DNA from: Streptacidiphilus anmyonensis
GTDB taxonomy: Bacteria > Actinomycetota > Actinomycetes > Streptomycetales > Streptomycetaceae
Length of the DNA stretch: 45,518 nt
Direction of reading: 5' to 3'
Assembly (NCBI RefSeq): GCF_000787855.1
Contig: NZ_BBPQ01000014.1
Coordinates: 1-45,518, forward strand
Shown here: positions 8,877-16,667 of the stretch, piece by piece
How positions within the stretch are numbered: position 1 is the stretch's first letter
How the letters are laid out: each line of letters begins with the position of its first letter
Position numbers and translations under genes: made by a program
The notes under the pieces: model-generated
Database searches by the model: none
The model's input: only the letters and a program-made list of their open reading frames with translations
Told to the model about the DNA's origin: nothing

Positions 8877-9683
8877 TCACTCCCGCCCGGCGGCCCCGCT
8901 GTTCCTGCGGTACCCGAAGACCAGTGCCACCAGGGCCAGGCCGACGACGCCGCCGACCAGTTCCATGCCGATGAAGCCGGGCAGGCTGGACGGCTTGATT
9001 CCCGCGAAGGTGTTCGTGAACGCGCGGCCGATCGCCACGGCCGGGTTGGCGAAGGAGGTGGAGGAGGTGAACCAGTACGCGGCGCCGATGTAGGAGGCGA
9101 CCGCGACCGGCGCGTAGCGGAGCTGGTCCTTCCTGGCCAGGCCGAAGATCAGGAACACCAGTCCGGCGGTGGCGACGACCTCGCCGAGCAGCAGGTGCCC
9201 GGCGGAGCGGTCGTGCGTGGACCACTGGACCAAGGGCTTGCCGAACATCGCGTCGGCGAGCACCGCGCCCGCGATGGCCCCGGCGACCTGTGCGGGCACG
9301 TACGCGGCGATGTCCCGGACGGTCAGGCCGCCTTCGGTGCGGCGGCCGGTCCACCAGTCGGCCAGTGACACGACCGGGTTGAAGTGCGCGCCGGAGACCG
9401 GGCCGAGCAGCAGGATCAGGATGCCGAGACCGAAGACCGTGGCCAGGGAGTTGGCCAGCAGCTCCAGGCCCACGTCCGGGGTGAGCTCGGTGGCCTGGAT
9501 GCCGGAGCCGACCACGACGGCGACCAGCAGCGCGGTGCCGACGAACTCGGCGGCGATCCGCTGCGACAGCGGCGGCCGATGCGCGACCGCGGGGCCGGGC
9601 GGCAGCGCCGGGTCCATGTGCGTGGGGTCCGGGGTGTCGGAGTCGTCCACTATCGCCCCGAGGGTGGCGTCGGTGCTGGTCAC
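8877..9683 (-). CDS. Aquaglyceroporin-like channel (AqpS type)
   Basis: A 268-residue MIP-family membrane channel with six membrane segments. Of the two pore motifs, the first is changed (HFNPVVSLAD, NPV instead of NPA) and the second is standard (FANPAVAIGRAF). The GTG start at 9683 overlaps the stop of arsR2 by GTGA, so the two are co-translated. In Sinorhizobium, AqpS encoded with ArsR and ArsC lets arsenite made by ArsC flow out; this layout matches and no other arsenite pump is present in the window. The N-terminal about 40 residues are hydrophilic and acidic. Confidence 0.9.
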   Translation of the reverse strand: MTSTDATLGAIVDDSDTPDPTHMDPALPPGPAVAHRPPLSQRIAAEFVGTALLVAVVVGSGIQATELTPDVGLELLANSLATVFGLGILILLLGPVSGAHFNPVVSLADWWTGRRTEGGLTVRDIAAYVPAQVAGAIAGAVLADAMFGKPLVQWSTHDRSAGHLLLGEVVATAGLVFLIFGLARKDQLRYAPVAVASYIGAAYWFTSSTSFANPAVAIGRAFTNTFAGIKPSSLPGFIGMELVGGVVGLALVALVFGYRRNSGAAGRE

Positions 9684-9994
9684 GGGCAGGCTCTCTTGGA
9701 GTTGGCCGCGTCGTTCACGCGGGCGAGGGAGGCGAGACGGGTGAGCTGCTCGGTCAGCTGGTCCAGCACCTCGGGCTTGAGCCGGTAGTAGGTGAACCGG
9801 CCGCAGGGCTCGGTCTCCACCACCCCGGCGTCGCGGAGCACCTTCAGGTGGTTGGAGAGGTTGGTCTGCTTCGCGCCGGTCTCCTCCACCAGGTGCGTCG
9901 TGCACAGCGTCTCCCGCGAGAGCAGGCTCACGATCTGCATGCGCAGCGGGTCGGCCAGCACCCGGATCAGATCAGTATCGACTGACGTCAGCAT
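9680..9994 (-). CDS. arsR: ArsR family metalloregulator (second)
   Basis: A 104-residue ArsR/SmtB repressor, shorter than ArsR1 and without its CxC. Cys residues lie in ETLCTTHL, in the wing ETEPCGRFTYY and at the end (KRACP); the first two could form a different thiolate site, as in Cys-rearranged actinobacterial ArsR/CmtR proteins. The recognition helix is KQTNLSNHLKVLRDAG. It is co-translated with the aquaporin and divergent from arsC. Confidence 0.92.
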   Translation of the reverse strand: MLTSVDTDLIRVLADPLRMQIVSLLSRETLCTTHLVEETGAKQTNLSNHLKVLRDAGVVETEPCGRFTYYRLKPEVLDQLTEQLTRLASLARVNDAANSKRACP

Positions 9995-10025
9995 GGACTG
10001 ATACTCTCACATCAGTTGGGGCTGA
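9971..10025. promoter_or_regulatory. ArsR2 operator region with ATCAGT half-sites
   Basis: The main dyad is ACTGAT-N8-ATCAGT (9997-10016). More half-sites are ATCAGT at 9971-9976, ACTGAC at 9981-9986 and CTGAT at 10021-10025; CTGACGTCAG at 9982-9991 is a perfect palindrome. The array spans the arsR2 start and the divergent arsC promoter. Confidence 0.6.
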
Positions 10026-10081
10026 TGCCAGCCCGGACGACCCTTCGCTGCACGGCCGGGCAACCCGCGCCAGAAAGACCG

Positions 10082-10510
10082 ATGATGACCACGAGCCCCG
10101 TCGCGTCCGTCCTGTTCGTCTGCGTCCACAACGCCGGCCGCTCCCAGATGGCCGCCGGGTTCCTGCGCCACCTCGCCGGGGACCGCGTCGAGGTCCGCTC
10201 CGCCGGATCCGTCCCCGGCGACCAGGTCAACCCCGCCGCGGTCGCCGCCATGGCCGAGGTCGGCATCGACATCTCCGACCAGAGCCCCAAGGTGCTCACC
10301 ATCGAGGCGGTCCAGGCGTCCGACTACTGCATCACCATGGGCTGCGGCGACGCCTGCCCGATCTTCCCCGGCAAGAAGTACCTCGACTGGCAGCTCGAGG
10401 ACCCGGCCGGTCAGGGCCTCGACGCCGTCCGCCCGATCCGCGACGAGATCAGGAAGCTCATCGAAGGCCTCATCGCCGAGATCGACGCCAGGGCCGCGCG
10501 GGAGAGCTGA
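10082..10510 (+). CDS. arsC: Arsenate reductase, LMW-phosphatase type
   Basis: A 142-residue cytosolic arsenate reductase of the low-molecular-weight phosphatase fold. The P-loop CX5R is VCVHNAGRSQ near residue 13, followed by the SAGS motif (RSAGSVPG). The resolving-Cys region reads ITMGCGDACPIFPG and the general acid Asp is in YLDWQLEDP. It reduces As(V) to As(III) with thiol donors (thioredoxin or mycothiol; which one is not visible). The start is ATG 10082 or the adjacent ATG 10085. It is divergent from arsR2-aquaporin and would feed arsenite to that channel. Confidence 0.93.
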   Translation: MMTTSPVASVLFVCVHNAGRSQMAAGFLRHLAGDRVEVRSAGSVPGDQVNPAAVAAMAEVGIDISDQSPKVLTIEAVQASDYCITMGCGDACPIFPGKKYLDWQLEDPAGQGLDAVRPIRDEIRKLIEGLIAEIDARAARES

Positions 10511-10567
10511 CGTCTCGTCGCGGATCGGCTCGCAGCCCCGCAGGCCTCGACGGTCGGCGTGCGGCGG

Positions 10568-10774
10568 TCAGCGCTCCTCGCAGAACTCGGTGTGGCGGCC
10601 GAGCACGGGGTCGTGCTTGCGCAGGACCAGGCGATCGGGGTCGTTGCGTCGGTTCTTGCGGGTCACGGAGGTGTAGCCGGTTCCGGCCGTGGACCGGAGC
10701 TCGCTGCACCCGCCGCTTGGCCCGGATGCGGGGCCGGTGAAGCGGGTCGCGGCTGGACGCATGCTGATCAGCAC
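10568..10774 (-). pseudogene. rpmG: Ribosomal protein L33 paralogue with abnormal N-terminus
   Basis: The last 44 residues are clearly L33 of the Cys-free (zinc-independent) type: [20 protein letters not shown], then [13 protein letters not shown] and FCEER. The normal start of the family (about 10 residues like MARNEVRPVIK) is absent. Instead the frame runs upstream into about 24 unrelated residues ([18 protein letters not shown]...). So this is either a decayed copy that lost its start or a paralogue with a replaced N-terminus. No L28, S14 or L31 partner lies beside it, unlike the usual Zur-controlled sets. Confidence 0.6.
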
Positions 10775-11015
10775 CCCTTGCCGTCAACGGCGCCGACGCC
10801 TGCCGCGACGCCGTCGACTCCGCCCGCCGCACTGCCCTGGAGGCGGCCGCTGCGCCTGACCGAAGCATGTGCGGGCATTCCTCGGGCCGGAACGTGCCGC
10901 GGTGTCGGCGGCCGTCCGGCCCGTCGGCCGTCGCCGCTGTGCCCCGCGGCCCCGCGTGCCTGCGGCCCCGCGGCCCTTGTGGTGCGCTGTGGCGGCCGCG
11001 GGGCCGCGGGGTGGG
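10775..11015. other. GC-rich gap, nothing recognised
   Basis: Between the L33-like frame and the propeller gene. Very GC-rich (runs such as ccccgcggccccgcg around 10955-11010). The inverted CCGCGGCC runs near the propeller stop could form a terminator hairpin, but no clean stem was assigned. Confidence 0.3.
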
Positions 11016-12245
11016 TCAGGGGGCGCAGACGGCGTAGGGGGTGAGGTTGGTGTAGTTGGTGCTCTGGTTGTCGGCGAGGACCTGCCAGCTGTCGCCGACG
11101 GGCCGGTCGGTGACCTGGGTGGGTGGGACGGCGCCGCCGCTCTGCTGGTATCCGCCGCCGGTGATCACGTGGCCGGCGGGGCAGGTGGCGGTGGCCACGG
11201 CCGGGACCCTGGCGGTGGCCACCGAGATGGGGTTGCTGCTGGAGGCGACCGTGGTGGTGACGGTGGCGGTGGCGGTGTCGATCACCGACACGGTGTTCGA
11301 GCCGTAGTTGGTGACGTAGGCGCGGGTGCCGCCCGGGCTGAACGCCACCCCTTCGGGGGAGAAGCCGACGGGGATGGTGGCGGTGACGGTGTTGGTGGCG
11401 GTGTTGATCACCGACACGTTGCTCGAGCCGTTGTTGGTGACGTAGGCGGTGGTGCCGTCGGGGCTGACCGCCACCGCGTACGGGAGGGTGCCGACGGGGA
11501 TGGTGGCGGTGACGGTGTTGGTGGCCGTGTTGATCACGGACACGGTGTTCGAGATGAGGTTGGCGGCGTAGGCGGTGGTGCCGTCCGGAGTGAACGCCAC
11601 CCCTTTGGGGGAGGAGCCGACGGGGATGGTGGCGGTGACGGTGTTGGTGGCGGTGTCGATCACCGACACGTCGCTCGAGCCGCTGACGTAGGCGGTGGTG
11701 CCGCCCGGGTTGAACGCCACCCCTTGGGCGGAGCTGACGGGGATGGTGGTGGTGACGGTGTTGGTGGCGGTGTCGATCACCGACACGGTGTTCGAGCCGC
11801 TGTTGGTGACGTAGGCGATGGTGCCGTCCGGGCTGACCGCCACCGCGAACGGGCGGGTGCCGACGGGGATGGTGGTGGTAACGGCGTTGGTGACCGTGTT
11901 GATCACGGTCACGTCGTTCGAGACGAAGTTGGCGGTGTAGGCGGTGATGCCGTCCGGGGTGACCGCCACCCAGTTGGGGCGACTGCCGACGGGGACGGTG
12001 GTGGTGACGGTGTTGGTGGCCGCGTTGACCACCGACACAGTGTTCGAGACGTAGTTGGTGACGTACGCGAAGGTCCCGGACGTCGCGGCCCGGGCCGGCG
12101 TGGCCGCCGTCACCGGCAGCGCCAAGCCCACCAGCAGCACCAGCCCCGCCACCAGGGCGCGCGCCCGGACCGCCCGCCGCGAAGCCTGACACGTGTCTGA
12201 ATCCAGCCCCGCCGGACCGGGCAGCCATCGTCTGCAACTGATCAT
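11016..12245 (-). CDS. Secreted seven-bladed YVTN beta-propeller protein
   Basis: A 409-residue exported protein. A signal peptide with twin-Arg-like SRRAVRARALVAGL and a hydrophobic core ends near PARAATS. Then come seven repeats of about 42 residues, each with AYVTN..SNTVSVI, TATNTVTATIPVG and VAVSPDG, forming a YVTN-type propeller (about residues 55-345). A C-terminal domain of about 55 residues (CPAGHVITGGGYQQS...YAVCAP) with two Cys is common on actinobacterial secreted proteins. The repeats are also strong DNA repeats of about 126 bp, so copy number could change by recombination. ATG 12245 has AAAGG 7 bp upstream. Function unknown, probably surface or matrix. Confidence 0.88.
   Translation of the reverse strand: MISCRRWLPGPAGLDSDTCQASRRAVRARALVAGLVLLVGLALPVTAATPARAATSGTFAYVTNYVSNTVSVVNAATNTVTTTVPVGSRPNWVAVTPDGITAYTANFVSNDVTVINTVTNAVTTTIPVGTRPFAVAVSPDGTIAYVTNSGSNTVSVIDTATNTVTTTIPVSSAQGVAFNPGGTTAYVSGSSDVSVIDTATNTVTATIPVGSSPKGVAFTPDGTTAYAANLISNTVSVINTATNTVTATIPVGTLPYAVAVSPDGTTAYVTNNGSSNVSVINTATNTVTATIPVGFSPEGVAFSPGGTRAYVTNYGSNTVSVIDTATATVTTTVASSSNPISVATARVPAVATATCPAGHVITGGGYQQSGGAVPPTQVTDRPVGDSWQVLADNQSTNYTNLTPYAVCAP
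11215..12080. repeat. Seven tandem ~126-bp propeller repeats
   Basis: Each unit carries a strongly conserved stretch, GTGACGGTGTTGGTGGC on the plus strand followed by TGATCACCGACAC-like sequence, repeated about every 126 bp through the propeller gene. The fourth blade is two residues shorter. Confidence 0.8.
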
Positions 12246-12631
12246 CGTCGTACCTTTCGCTCGCATGAACCCGGAAGGACGGCGACGCAGGCTTTCCTGG
12301 GGGTCGGCACGGCCCTTGCGATCCGATCCGAAAGCGGCTCCGGTCGCACCTGCCGCACCGCCGCGCTGACAGGACCTCAAAGAGCCACACGTCACCGACC
12401 GTGCGTCAGCGTACGTGGCGCGGTATGAAATATGCCTATCTGACACCTTTTCGCGCGGGTGATCCGGATCGGCGCTCGGGTGAATCCCGTGGTCGCCGGG
12501 GGCAGGTCGGCCGCAGGCGCCCGGGGCGCTACGCACCGGCGGTGCCGCCGACCGCGGCAGCGGCGATGCGGCACGGGCATGGCACGGCCGCCCGCCCGGG
12601 ATGCGCCCCGTCAGGGCGCATCCCGGGCCGC
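12246..12631. other. Intergenic stretch upstream of propeller gene
   Basis: Holds the promoter side of the propeller gene. An AT-richer island at 12420-12450 stands out from the GC-rich background and is the likeliest promoter zone. No gene is recognised; the plus-strand frame leading into the CbiZ fragment has no family similarity here. Confidence 0.3.
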
Positions 12632-12632
12632 G

Positions 12633-13127
12633 CAGGTCGACGACCTGACCTGGGCGGAGGACCAGGGGGTGACGGCCGTCGTCACCACGGGGATAGGCGT
12701 CCCCACCTGGGCGGCCGCCCCGGATCCCGTCACGGCGGACGCCGGCTATCGGCCGGGCACCATCAACATCCTGGTCGCCGTGTCGGCGCCGGTCTGCGAC
12801 TCGGGCCTGGTCAATCTGCTGGCGACCGCCACCGAGGCCAAGGTCCAGGCCCTGCTCGACGCCGACTGCTCCTGCTCGGGAACCCCGACCGACGCGATCT
12901 GCGTCGCGGTACGGGAGCCGGTTCCGGGGGAGCAGCCCGAGTTGTTCGGGGGGCCGCGCTCGAGGTGGAGTTCCCGGTTGGCCCGCGCCGTCCACCGTGC
13001 GGTGCTGCAGGGGGCTGAGGGTGACCGCACTCGAGGGGATCGGGCAGGCGCTGCATCAGGCCACGGGGAAGTGACGACCCGACCTCCCTGCGGCTCATGC
13101 CGTCCCGGCTGGAAGGATGGCAGCTGA
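12633..13127 (+). pseudogene. cbiZ: Truncated second copy of CbiZ
   Basis: From 12633 to about 13032 the DNA aligns without gaps to 13413-13812, at a constant offset of 780 bp and with few substitutions. It encodes the C-terminal two thirds of CbiZ (AVVTTGIGVPTWAAAPDP, RPGTINILVAVSAPV, LLATATEAKVQALLDAD, FGGPRSRW). The N-terminal about 83 codons are missing and upstream sequence is unrelated. After 13032 it runs into unrelated residues before stopping at 13127. The frame is open from 12459, so a product is conceivable, but no start with a ribosome site was found. Probably a decaying duplicate. Confidence 0.72.
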
Positions 13128-13163
13128 TCACGGCCGACCGGGCCACGGAGCGGGAGGACGTCA

Positions 13164-14039
13164 ATGCCGGTGGTGGCACGGGCGGGCAGGCTTGAGGACG
13201 GTGCCTGCCGGCACATGCTCGTGTGGCGGGCCGGGCCCGGCTGGCGGATGATCAGCAGCGCGGTGCTCGGCGGTGGCATCGGCGCCCGGGAGTGGGTGCT
13301 GAACGCTCAGGTCCGCCCCGGCTACAGCAGGATGGACCCCGACCGGCACCTTGCCGAGCTCGCGCGAGCCCAAGGACTCGCCGGCCCGGGAGTCGGCCTG
13401 ATGACCGCCGCCCAGGTCGACGATGTGACCTGGGCCGTGGACCAGGGCGTGACCGCCGTCGTCACCACGGGGATAGGCGTCCCCACCTGGGCGGCCGCCC
13501 CGGATCCCGGAGCAGCCGACGCCGGACATCGGCCGGGCACCATCAACATCCTGGTCGCCGTGCCGGCGCCGGTCAGCGACTCGGGCCTGGTCAACCTGCT
13601 GGCGACCGCCACCGAGGCCAAGGTCCAGGCGCTCCTCGACGCCGACTACTCCTGCTCGGGAACCCCGTCCGACGCGATCTGCGTGGCGGTACGGGAGTCC
13701 GCTCCGGGAGAGCGGCACGAGCTGTTCGGAGGGCCGCGCTCGACGTGGGGATCCCGGCTGGCCCGCGCCGTCCACCGAGCGGTGCTCCAGGGGGCCGAGC
13801 GTGACCGGGCCCGGCGGGAAACGGGGAAGCCCGTTGACCACGGCGGGCCGACGCCGTCGTGCGCCGTCGCCGACGTGCTGGGGAGCGGGCGCTCAGGTGG
13901 CGCTGCTGCGCAGCTCTCGGTCGACGCCCTGCGACTCGGGCCGCATCTGGTCGAGGACCGCGGCGAGTTCGGGATCCCGCAGCTCGTATCGGACGATCCG
14001 GCCGTCCTTCGTGCCGGCCACGGTGCCGCCCGCTCGTAG
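13164..14039 (+). CDS. cbiZ: Adenosylcobinamide amidohydrolase CbiZ
   Basis: A 291-residue frame whose first about 215 residues are CbiZ: MLVWRAGPGWRMISSAVLGGG, RMDPDRHLAELA, GPGVGLMTAAQV, VVTTGIGVPTWAAAP, RPGTINILV, ATATEAKVQALLDA, FGGPRSTWGSRLARAVH. CbiZ cleaves the aminopropanol side chain of adenosylcobinamide so the ring can be salvaged to cobalamin. ATG 13164 has GGGAGG 6 bp before it. The last about 75 residues have no family similarity and run antisense over the 3' end of the ArsR gene at 13893, so the original stop was probably lost. A truncated copy precedes it, and cobalt transport genes follow. Confidence 0.88.
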   Translation: MPVVARAGRLEDGACRHMLVWRAGPGWRMISSAVLGGGIGAREWVLNAQVRPGYSRMDPDRHLAELARAQGLAGPGVGLMTAAQVDDVTWAVDQGVTAVVTTGIGVPTWAAAPDPGAADAGHRPGTINILVAVPAPVSDSGLVNLLATATEAKVQALLDADYSCSGTPSDAICVAVRESAPGERHELFGGPRSTWGSRLARAVHRAVLQGAERDRARRETGKPVDHGGPTPSCAVADVLGSGRSGGAAAQLSVDALRLGPHLVEDRGEFGIPQLVSDDPAVLRAGHGAARS

Positions 14040-14294
14040 CAGTCGCAGGATCTGCGAGACCGCGGTGTCGGCGATGCCGGTCGCCGTCGCCAGGTCGGTG
14101 ACCGCGATCGGACCGGCGCTGTGGATGGCCAGGAGCACGGCGAGCCGGTGCGGTTCTCCGAGGAGCGCGAAGCGCTCGGCCCAGAGGGGGAGCCGGTCGG
14201 GGTGGCCGATGCCTTCGATCGCGCGGCAGGCGCGGTGGTCGTCGATGGCTTTGCGGTGGGCCCGCTCGGTGGGGACGAGATGCATGGGGCCCAT
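13893..14294 (-). CDS. ArsR/SmtB metal sensor, probable Ni/Co type
   Basis: A 133-residue ArsR-family repressor with a His-rich N-terminus (MGPMHLVP, AHRKAIDDHRACRAIEGIGH) and the HTH ITDTAVSQILRLLRAGG-like helix (read as ADTAVSQILRLLRAGG). The wing is TKDGRIVRYEL. There is no CxC; the sensing site probably uses His/Asp, as in NmtR and KmtR. ATG 14294 is used; ATG 14285 is possible, and the in-frame extension to 14408 codes low-complexity TRTRTRT. It lies just downstream of, and on the same strand as, a NiCoT permease, so nickel or cobalt is the likely signal. Confidence 0.85.
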   Translation of the reverse strand: MGPMHLVPTERAHRKAIDDHRACRAIEGIGHPDRLPLWAERFALLGEPHRLAVLLAIHSAGPIAVTDLATATGIADTAVSQILRLLRAGGTVAGTKDGRIVRYELRDPELAAVLDQMRPESQGVDRELRSSAT

Positions 14295-14316
14295 TGGACC
14301 CCTGTCGCCGGGTGAA

Positions 14317-14332
14317 CTGCAATGCCTTGCAG
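14317..14332. promoter_or_regulatory. Inverted repeat before ArsR-type sensor
   Basis: CTGCAA-TGCC-TTGCAG, perfect 6-bp arms, 22 bp upstream of the metal-sensor start. Probable self-operator. Confidence 0.5.
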
Positions 14333-14364
14333 GTGACAGCACGTGTCGTCCCAGCCCGGGAGCG

Positions 14365-14396
14365 GTTCTCGTCCTCGTCCTCGTTCTCGTCCGGGC
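14365..14396. repeat. CTCGTC hexamer repeat
   Basis: Near-perfect repeats of CTCGTC (one unit CTCGTT) between the metal sensor and the NiCoT gene. Non-coding if the sensor starts at 14294. Confidence 0.6.
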
Positions 14397-14433
14397 CGGG
14401 AGCGTCACGCGGTCATCGGCTGCCGGTCGCCCG

Positions 14434-15579
14434 TCAACTGGACGGTTGGGGCTCCTCGGTGGCCGCCGCCGAAGCCGGGGTGCTCTCGGCGAGGCCGGTC
14501 TGCCAGCGGGATTCGATCTTCCCGAAGCGCCAGTAGAGCAGGGCCACGACCCAGGTGAGGGCGAAGAGCCCGGCGATGACGAAGCCGGCCTTGTTGATGT
14601 CGAAGTTGGCCATGAAGTCCCAGAAGCCGCCGGAGAGGTGGAGCTCGCTGGTGAGCACGCCGAGGACCTCGATGGTGCCGATGAGGAAGGCGGCGGCGAT
14701 GGACAGGCCGGTGATGACGAGGTTGTAGTAGACCTTGCGCACCGGGCGGGCGAAGGCCCAGCCGTAGGCGAAGTTCATGAAGAAGCCGTCGAAGGTGTCG
14801 AAGAGGATCATGCCGCCGGAGAAGAGCAGCGGCAGCGCGAGGACAGCGTAGAACGGCAGCCCGGCGGTCGCGGCGTAGGCGGTGGCGGCCAGGAGCACGA
14901 CCTCGGTGGCGGTGTCGAAGCCGATGCCGAAGATGAGGCCGACGAAGAAGAGCTGCCAGGTGTGGTTGATCGAGCGCATGAAGCGCCCGAAGAAACGCCA
15001 CATCAGTCCACGGGCCTGGAGTTGGCGCTCCAGTTCCGCCTCGTCGAAGGTGCCGCGGCGCATGTCGCGGAAGACCTTGAAGATCCCGGCGAGCACGATC
15101 AGGTTGAGCGCGGCGATCAGGTAGAGGAACCCGGCGGAGGTGAGCGTGCCGAGCATGCCGCCGAGCGTCTCGTAGGTGGAGTTCGGGTCGACCACCGCGC
15201 CGAACACGGCCTTGGCGGCGACGGTGATGCCGACGCCGACGGCCGACACGACGGTGGAGTGGCCGAGGGCGAAGAAGAAGCCGCTGGCGAGGGGGCGTTG
15301 GCCGTCGGCCAGCAGCTTGCGGGTGGAGTTGTCGATCGCGGAGATGTGGTCCGCGTCGAAGGCGTGGCGCGCGCCCAGGGTCCACGCGGTGAACGCGACG
15401 CCGAGGCCGACGCCGAGCTTGTCGTAGTGGAAGTGGTGGGGCAGCACGGTGAAGACGTAGATGCCCCAGCCGAGGCCGTTCAGCAGCAGGATGACCAGGG
15501 ACATCAGGCCGATTCTGGCCCATTCCGCCGGGTGTAGGGACTCGCGGATCGTTCGTATCTTGGCCGTGAGCGCGGACAC
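14434..15579 (-). CDS. NiCoT family nickel/cobalt permease
   Basis: A 381-residue integral membrane permease of the HoxN/HupN/NixA (NiCoT) family with about eight membrane segments. The signature of segment II, RHAFDADHISAIDN, contains HX4DH; FFFALGHSTVV, LGMLFGIGFDTATE-like (here IFGIGFDTATEV) and LFSGGMILFDTFDGFFM are the other conserved segments. GTG 15579 has GAGGAGG 7 bp before it. A cobalamin riboswitch lies in the leader, so the physiological metal is most likely cobalt. Confidence 0.95.
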   Translation of the reverse strand: MSALTAKIRTIRESLHPAEWARIGLMSLVILLLNGLGWGIYVFTVLPHHFHYDKLGVGLGVAFTAWTLGARHAFDADHISAIDNSTRKLLADGQRPLASGFFFALGHSTVVSAVGVGITVAAKAVFGAVVDPNSTYETLGGMLGTLTSAGFLYLIAALNLIVLAGIFKVFRDMRRGTFDEAELERQLQARGLMWRFFGRFMRSINHTWQLFFVGLIFGIGFDTATEVVLLAATAYAATAGLPFYAVLALPLLFSGGMILFDTFDGFFMNFAYGWAFARPVRKVYYNLVITGLSIAAAFLIGTIEVLGVLTSELHLSGGFWDFMANFDINKAGFVIAGLFALTWVVALLYWRFGKIESRWQTGLAESTPASAAATEEPQPSS

Positions 15580-15599
15580 TGCGCATCCTCCTCGGGACG

Positions 15600-15797
15600 C
15601 TCACAGGTGCGGGCGGCCTGGCCAGAGCAGTCCGAGGTGGCCTGGTCCGGACCGACCTTCCTGCGAGGCTGGTTTCCGTGAATGCGACGCCAGGCGACCG
15701 GACTCGCCCCCGTGTCGAGGGGCTTCACCGTTGCGGGACAGTGCCGGATTCTCACCGGACTTCGCTGACGCTGCACTGTCACCGCACCGTGCGGAGA
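15600..15797 (-). ncRNA. Cobalamin riboswitch of the NiCoT gene
   Basis: Leader RNA read on the minus strand. The B12-box core is clear at 15723-15763: GAAGTCCGGTGAGAATCCGG, then CACTGTCCCGCAACGGTGAA. The later conserved stretch GAGTCCGGTCGCCTGGCG follows near 15685-15710. This is the adenosylcobalamin riboswitch pattern. Ligand binding should lower permease expression. Ends are approximate. Confidence 0.9.
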
Positions 15798-15804
15798 CGA
15801 CGGC

Positions 15805-15833
15805 AGCCTAGGGGCGGTGGTGAACGGGTGCAA
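15805..15833 (-). promoter_or_regulatory. Promoter of the NiCoT riboswitch leader
   Basis: TTGCAC (15833-15828), a 17-bp spacer and TAGGCT (15810-15805) fit a vegetative sigma promoter; transcription would start near 15797, just ahead of the riboswitch. Confidence 0.65.
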
Positions 15834-15893
15834 GGCTGCACACATGAAGAGGTGTGAGGGAACTCGTTCGAGGACGGCCGGCCGTCCGCTCGC

Positions 15894-16667
15894 TCAGGCG
15901 GTCGTCGACCTCGCGTGCAGGACGCAGTCCCCGCACAGCCCGCCGTCGCGCGCCGGTGCGGCGCGGTAGATCAGGCAGCAGCTCCGGCGGCGGAAGGAGC
16001 CGTCGTCGAGGTAGCGCCCACTGCCCTGGAGAGCGGGGCGCGCCATCAGGACCTCGACCAGCGCGCGGGCGTCGGCGGCGGATTCGGGCCGAGCGGCGGC
16101 GACCATGCGGGCCGCACCGGCAAGGGCCGAGGCGGTGTTGCCCCGGGCGATCACCTCGGAGACACCGAAGCGCGCGACGGCCTCGGCCAGAGTCAAGGCG
16201 ATCCCGTCGACGAGCACCGCGCCGAGGGCCTGCGCGGAGTCCGGGTCCGCGGCGCCCGCGGGCGCGGTGGAGGCGGTGGGGTGCGGCAACGACAGCGGGA
16301 AGGCGCCGCCCAACTGCGGCTGCCAGAACGCCTCCTGCAAGGTCAGCGGCTCCACCTCGCGCTGGAGGAGGGCTCGGGCGAGGAGGGGCGAGGCCAGCCG
16401 GGCGACGAGGCCGAGGTGGACGACGGAGGCGGCGACCCGGATCTCGACCGCGTGCGGTTCGCTTCCGGAGCCTGCGGCGAGGAAGGTCCGGACGGCGGCC
16501 ACGCGCTCGTCCAGGACCCGTGGACTGTCGACGATCTCCTGCATGGAACGCCAGGGGGCACCGGGGGACCGGGCCGGTGCGTGGTGCTCGGTGACGAAGA
16601 ACGGGCCCAGCGCGGCCGCCTGTTCGGCGCCGTCCTGGGCCCGTGCCTCACGGGGCGTGCGGGTCAC
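15894..16667 (-). CDS. FhuF-like 2Fe-2S ferric reductase-type protein
   Basis: A 257-residue protein with the FhuF C-terminal iron-sulfur motif, here RRRSCCLIYR...GGLCGDC (CC-X13-C-X2-C), near the end. The middle resembles the FhuF/siderophore-reductase domain (HLGLVARLASPLLARALL, LPHPTA, GNTASALAGAARM). Known relatives reduce ferric siderophores in the cytosol. The GTG start at 16667 overlaps the cbtA stop by GTGA, so it is co-translated with a cobalt transporter behind a cobalamin riboswitch. That points to a role in cobalt or corrinoid reduction; this is inference. Confidence 0.85.
   Translation of the reverse strand: MTRTPREARAQDGAEQAAALGPFFVTEHHAPARSPGAPWRSMQEIVDSPRVLDERVAAVRTFLAAGSGSEPHAVEIRVAASVVHLGLVARLASPLLARALLQREVEPLTLQEAFWQPQLGGAFPLSLPHPTASTAPAGAADPDSAQALGAVLVDGIALTLAEAVARFGVSEVIARGNTASALAGAARMVAAARPESAADARALVEVLMARPALQGSGRYLDDGSFRRRSCCLIYRAAPARDGGLCGDCVLHARSTTA

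Noticed and set aside
11215..12080. CRISPR-like regular repeats
   Set aside because: The ~126-bp repeats are coding propeller blades with no unique spacers between short repeats.
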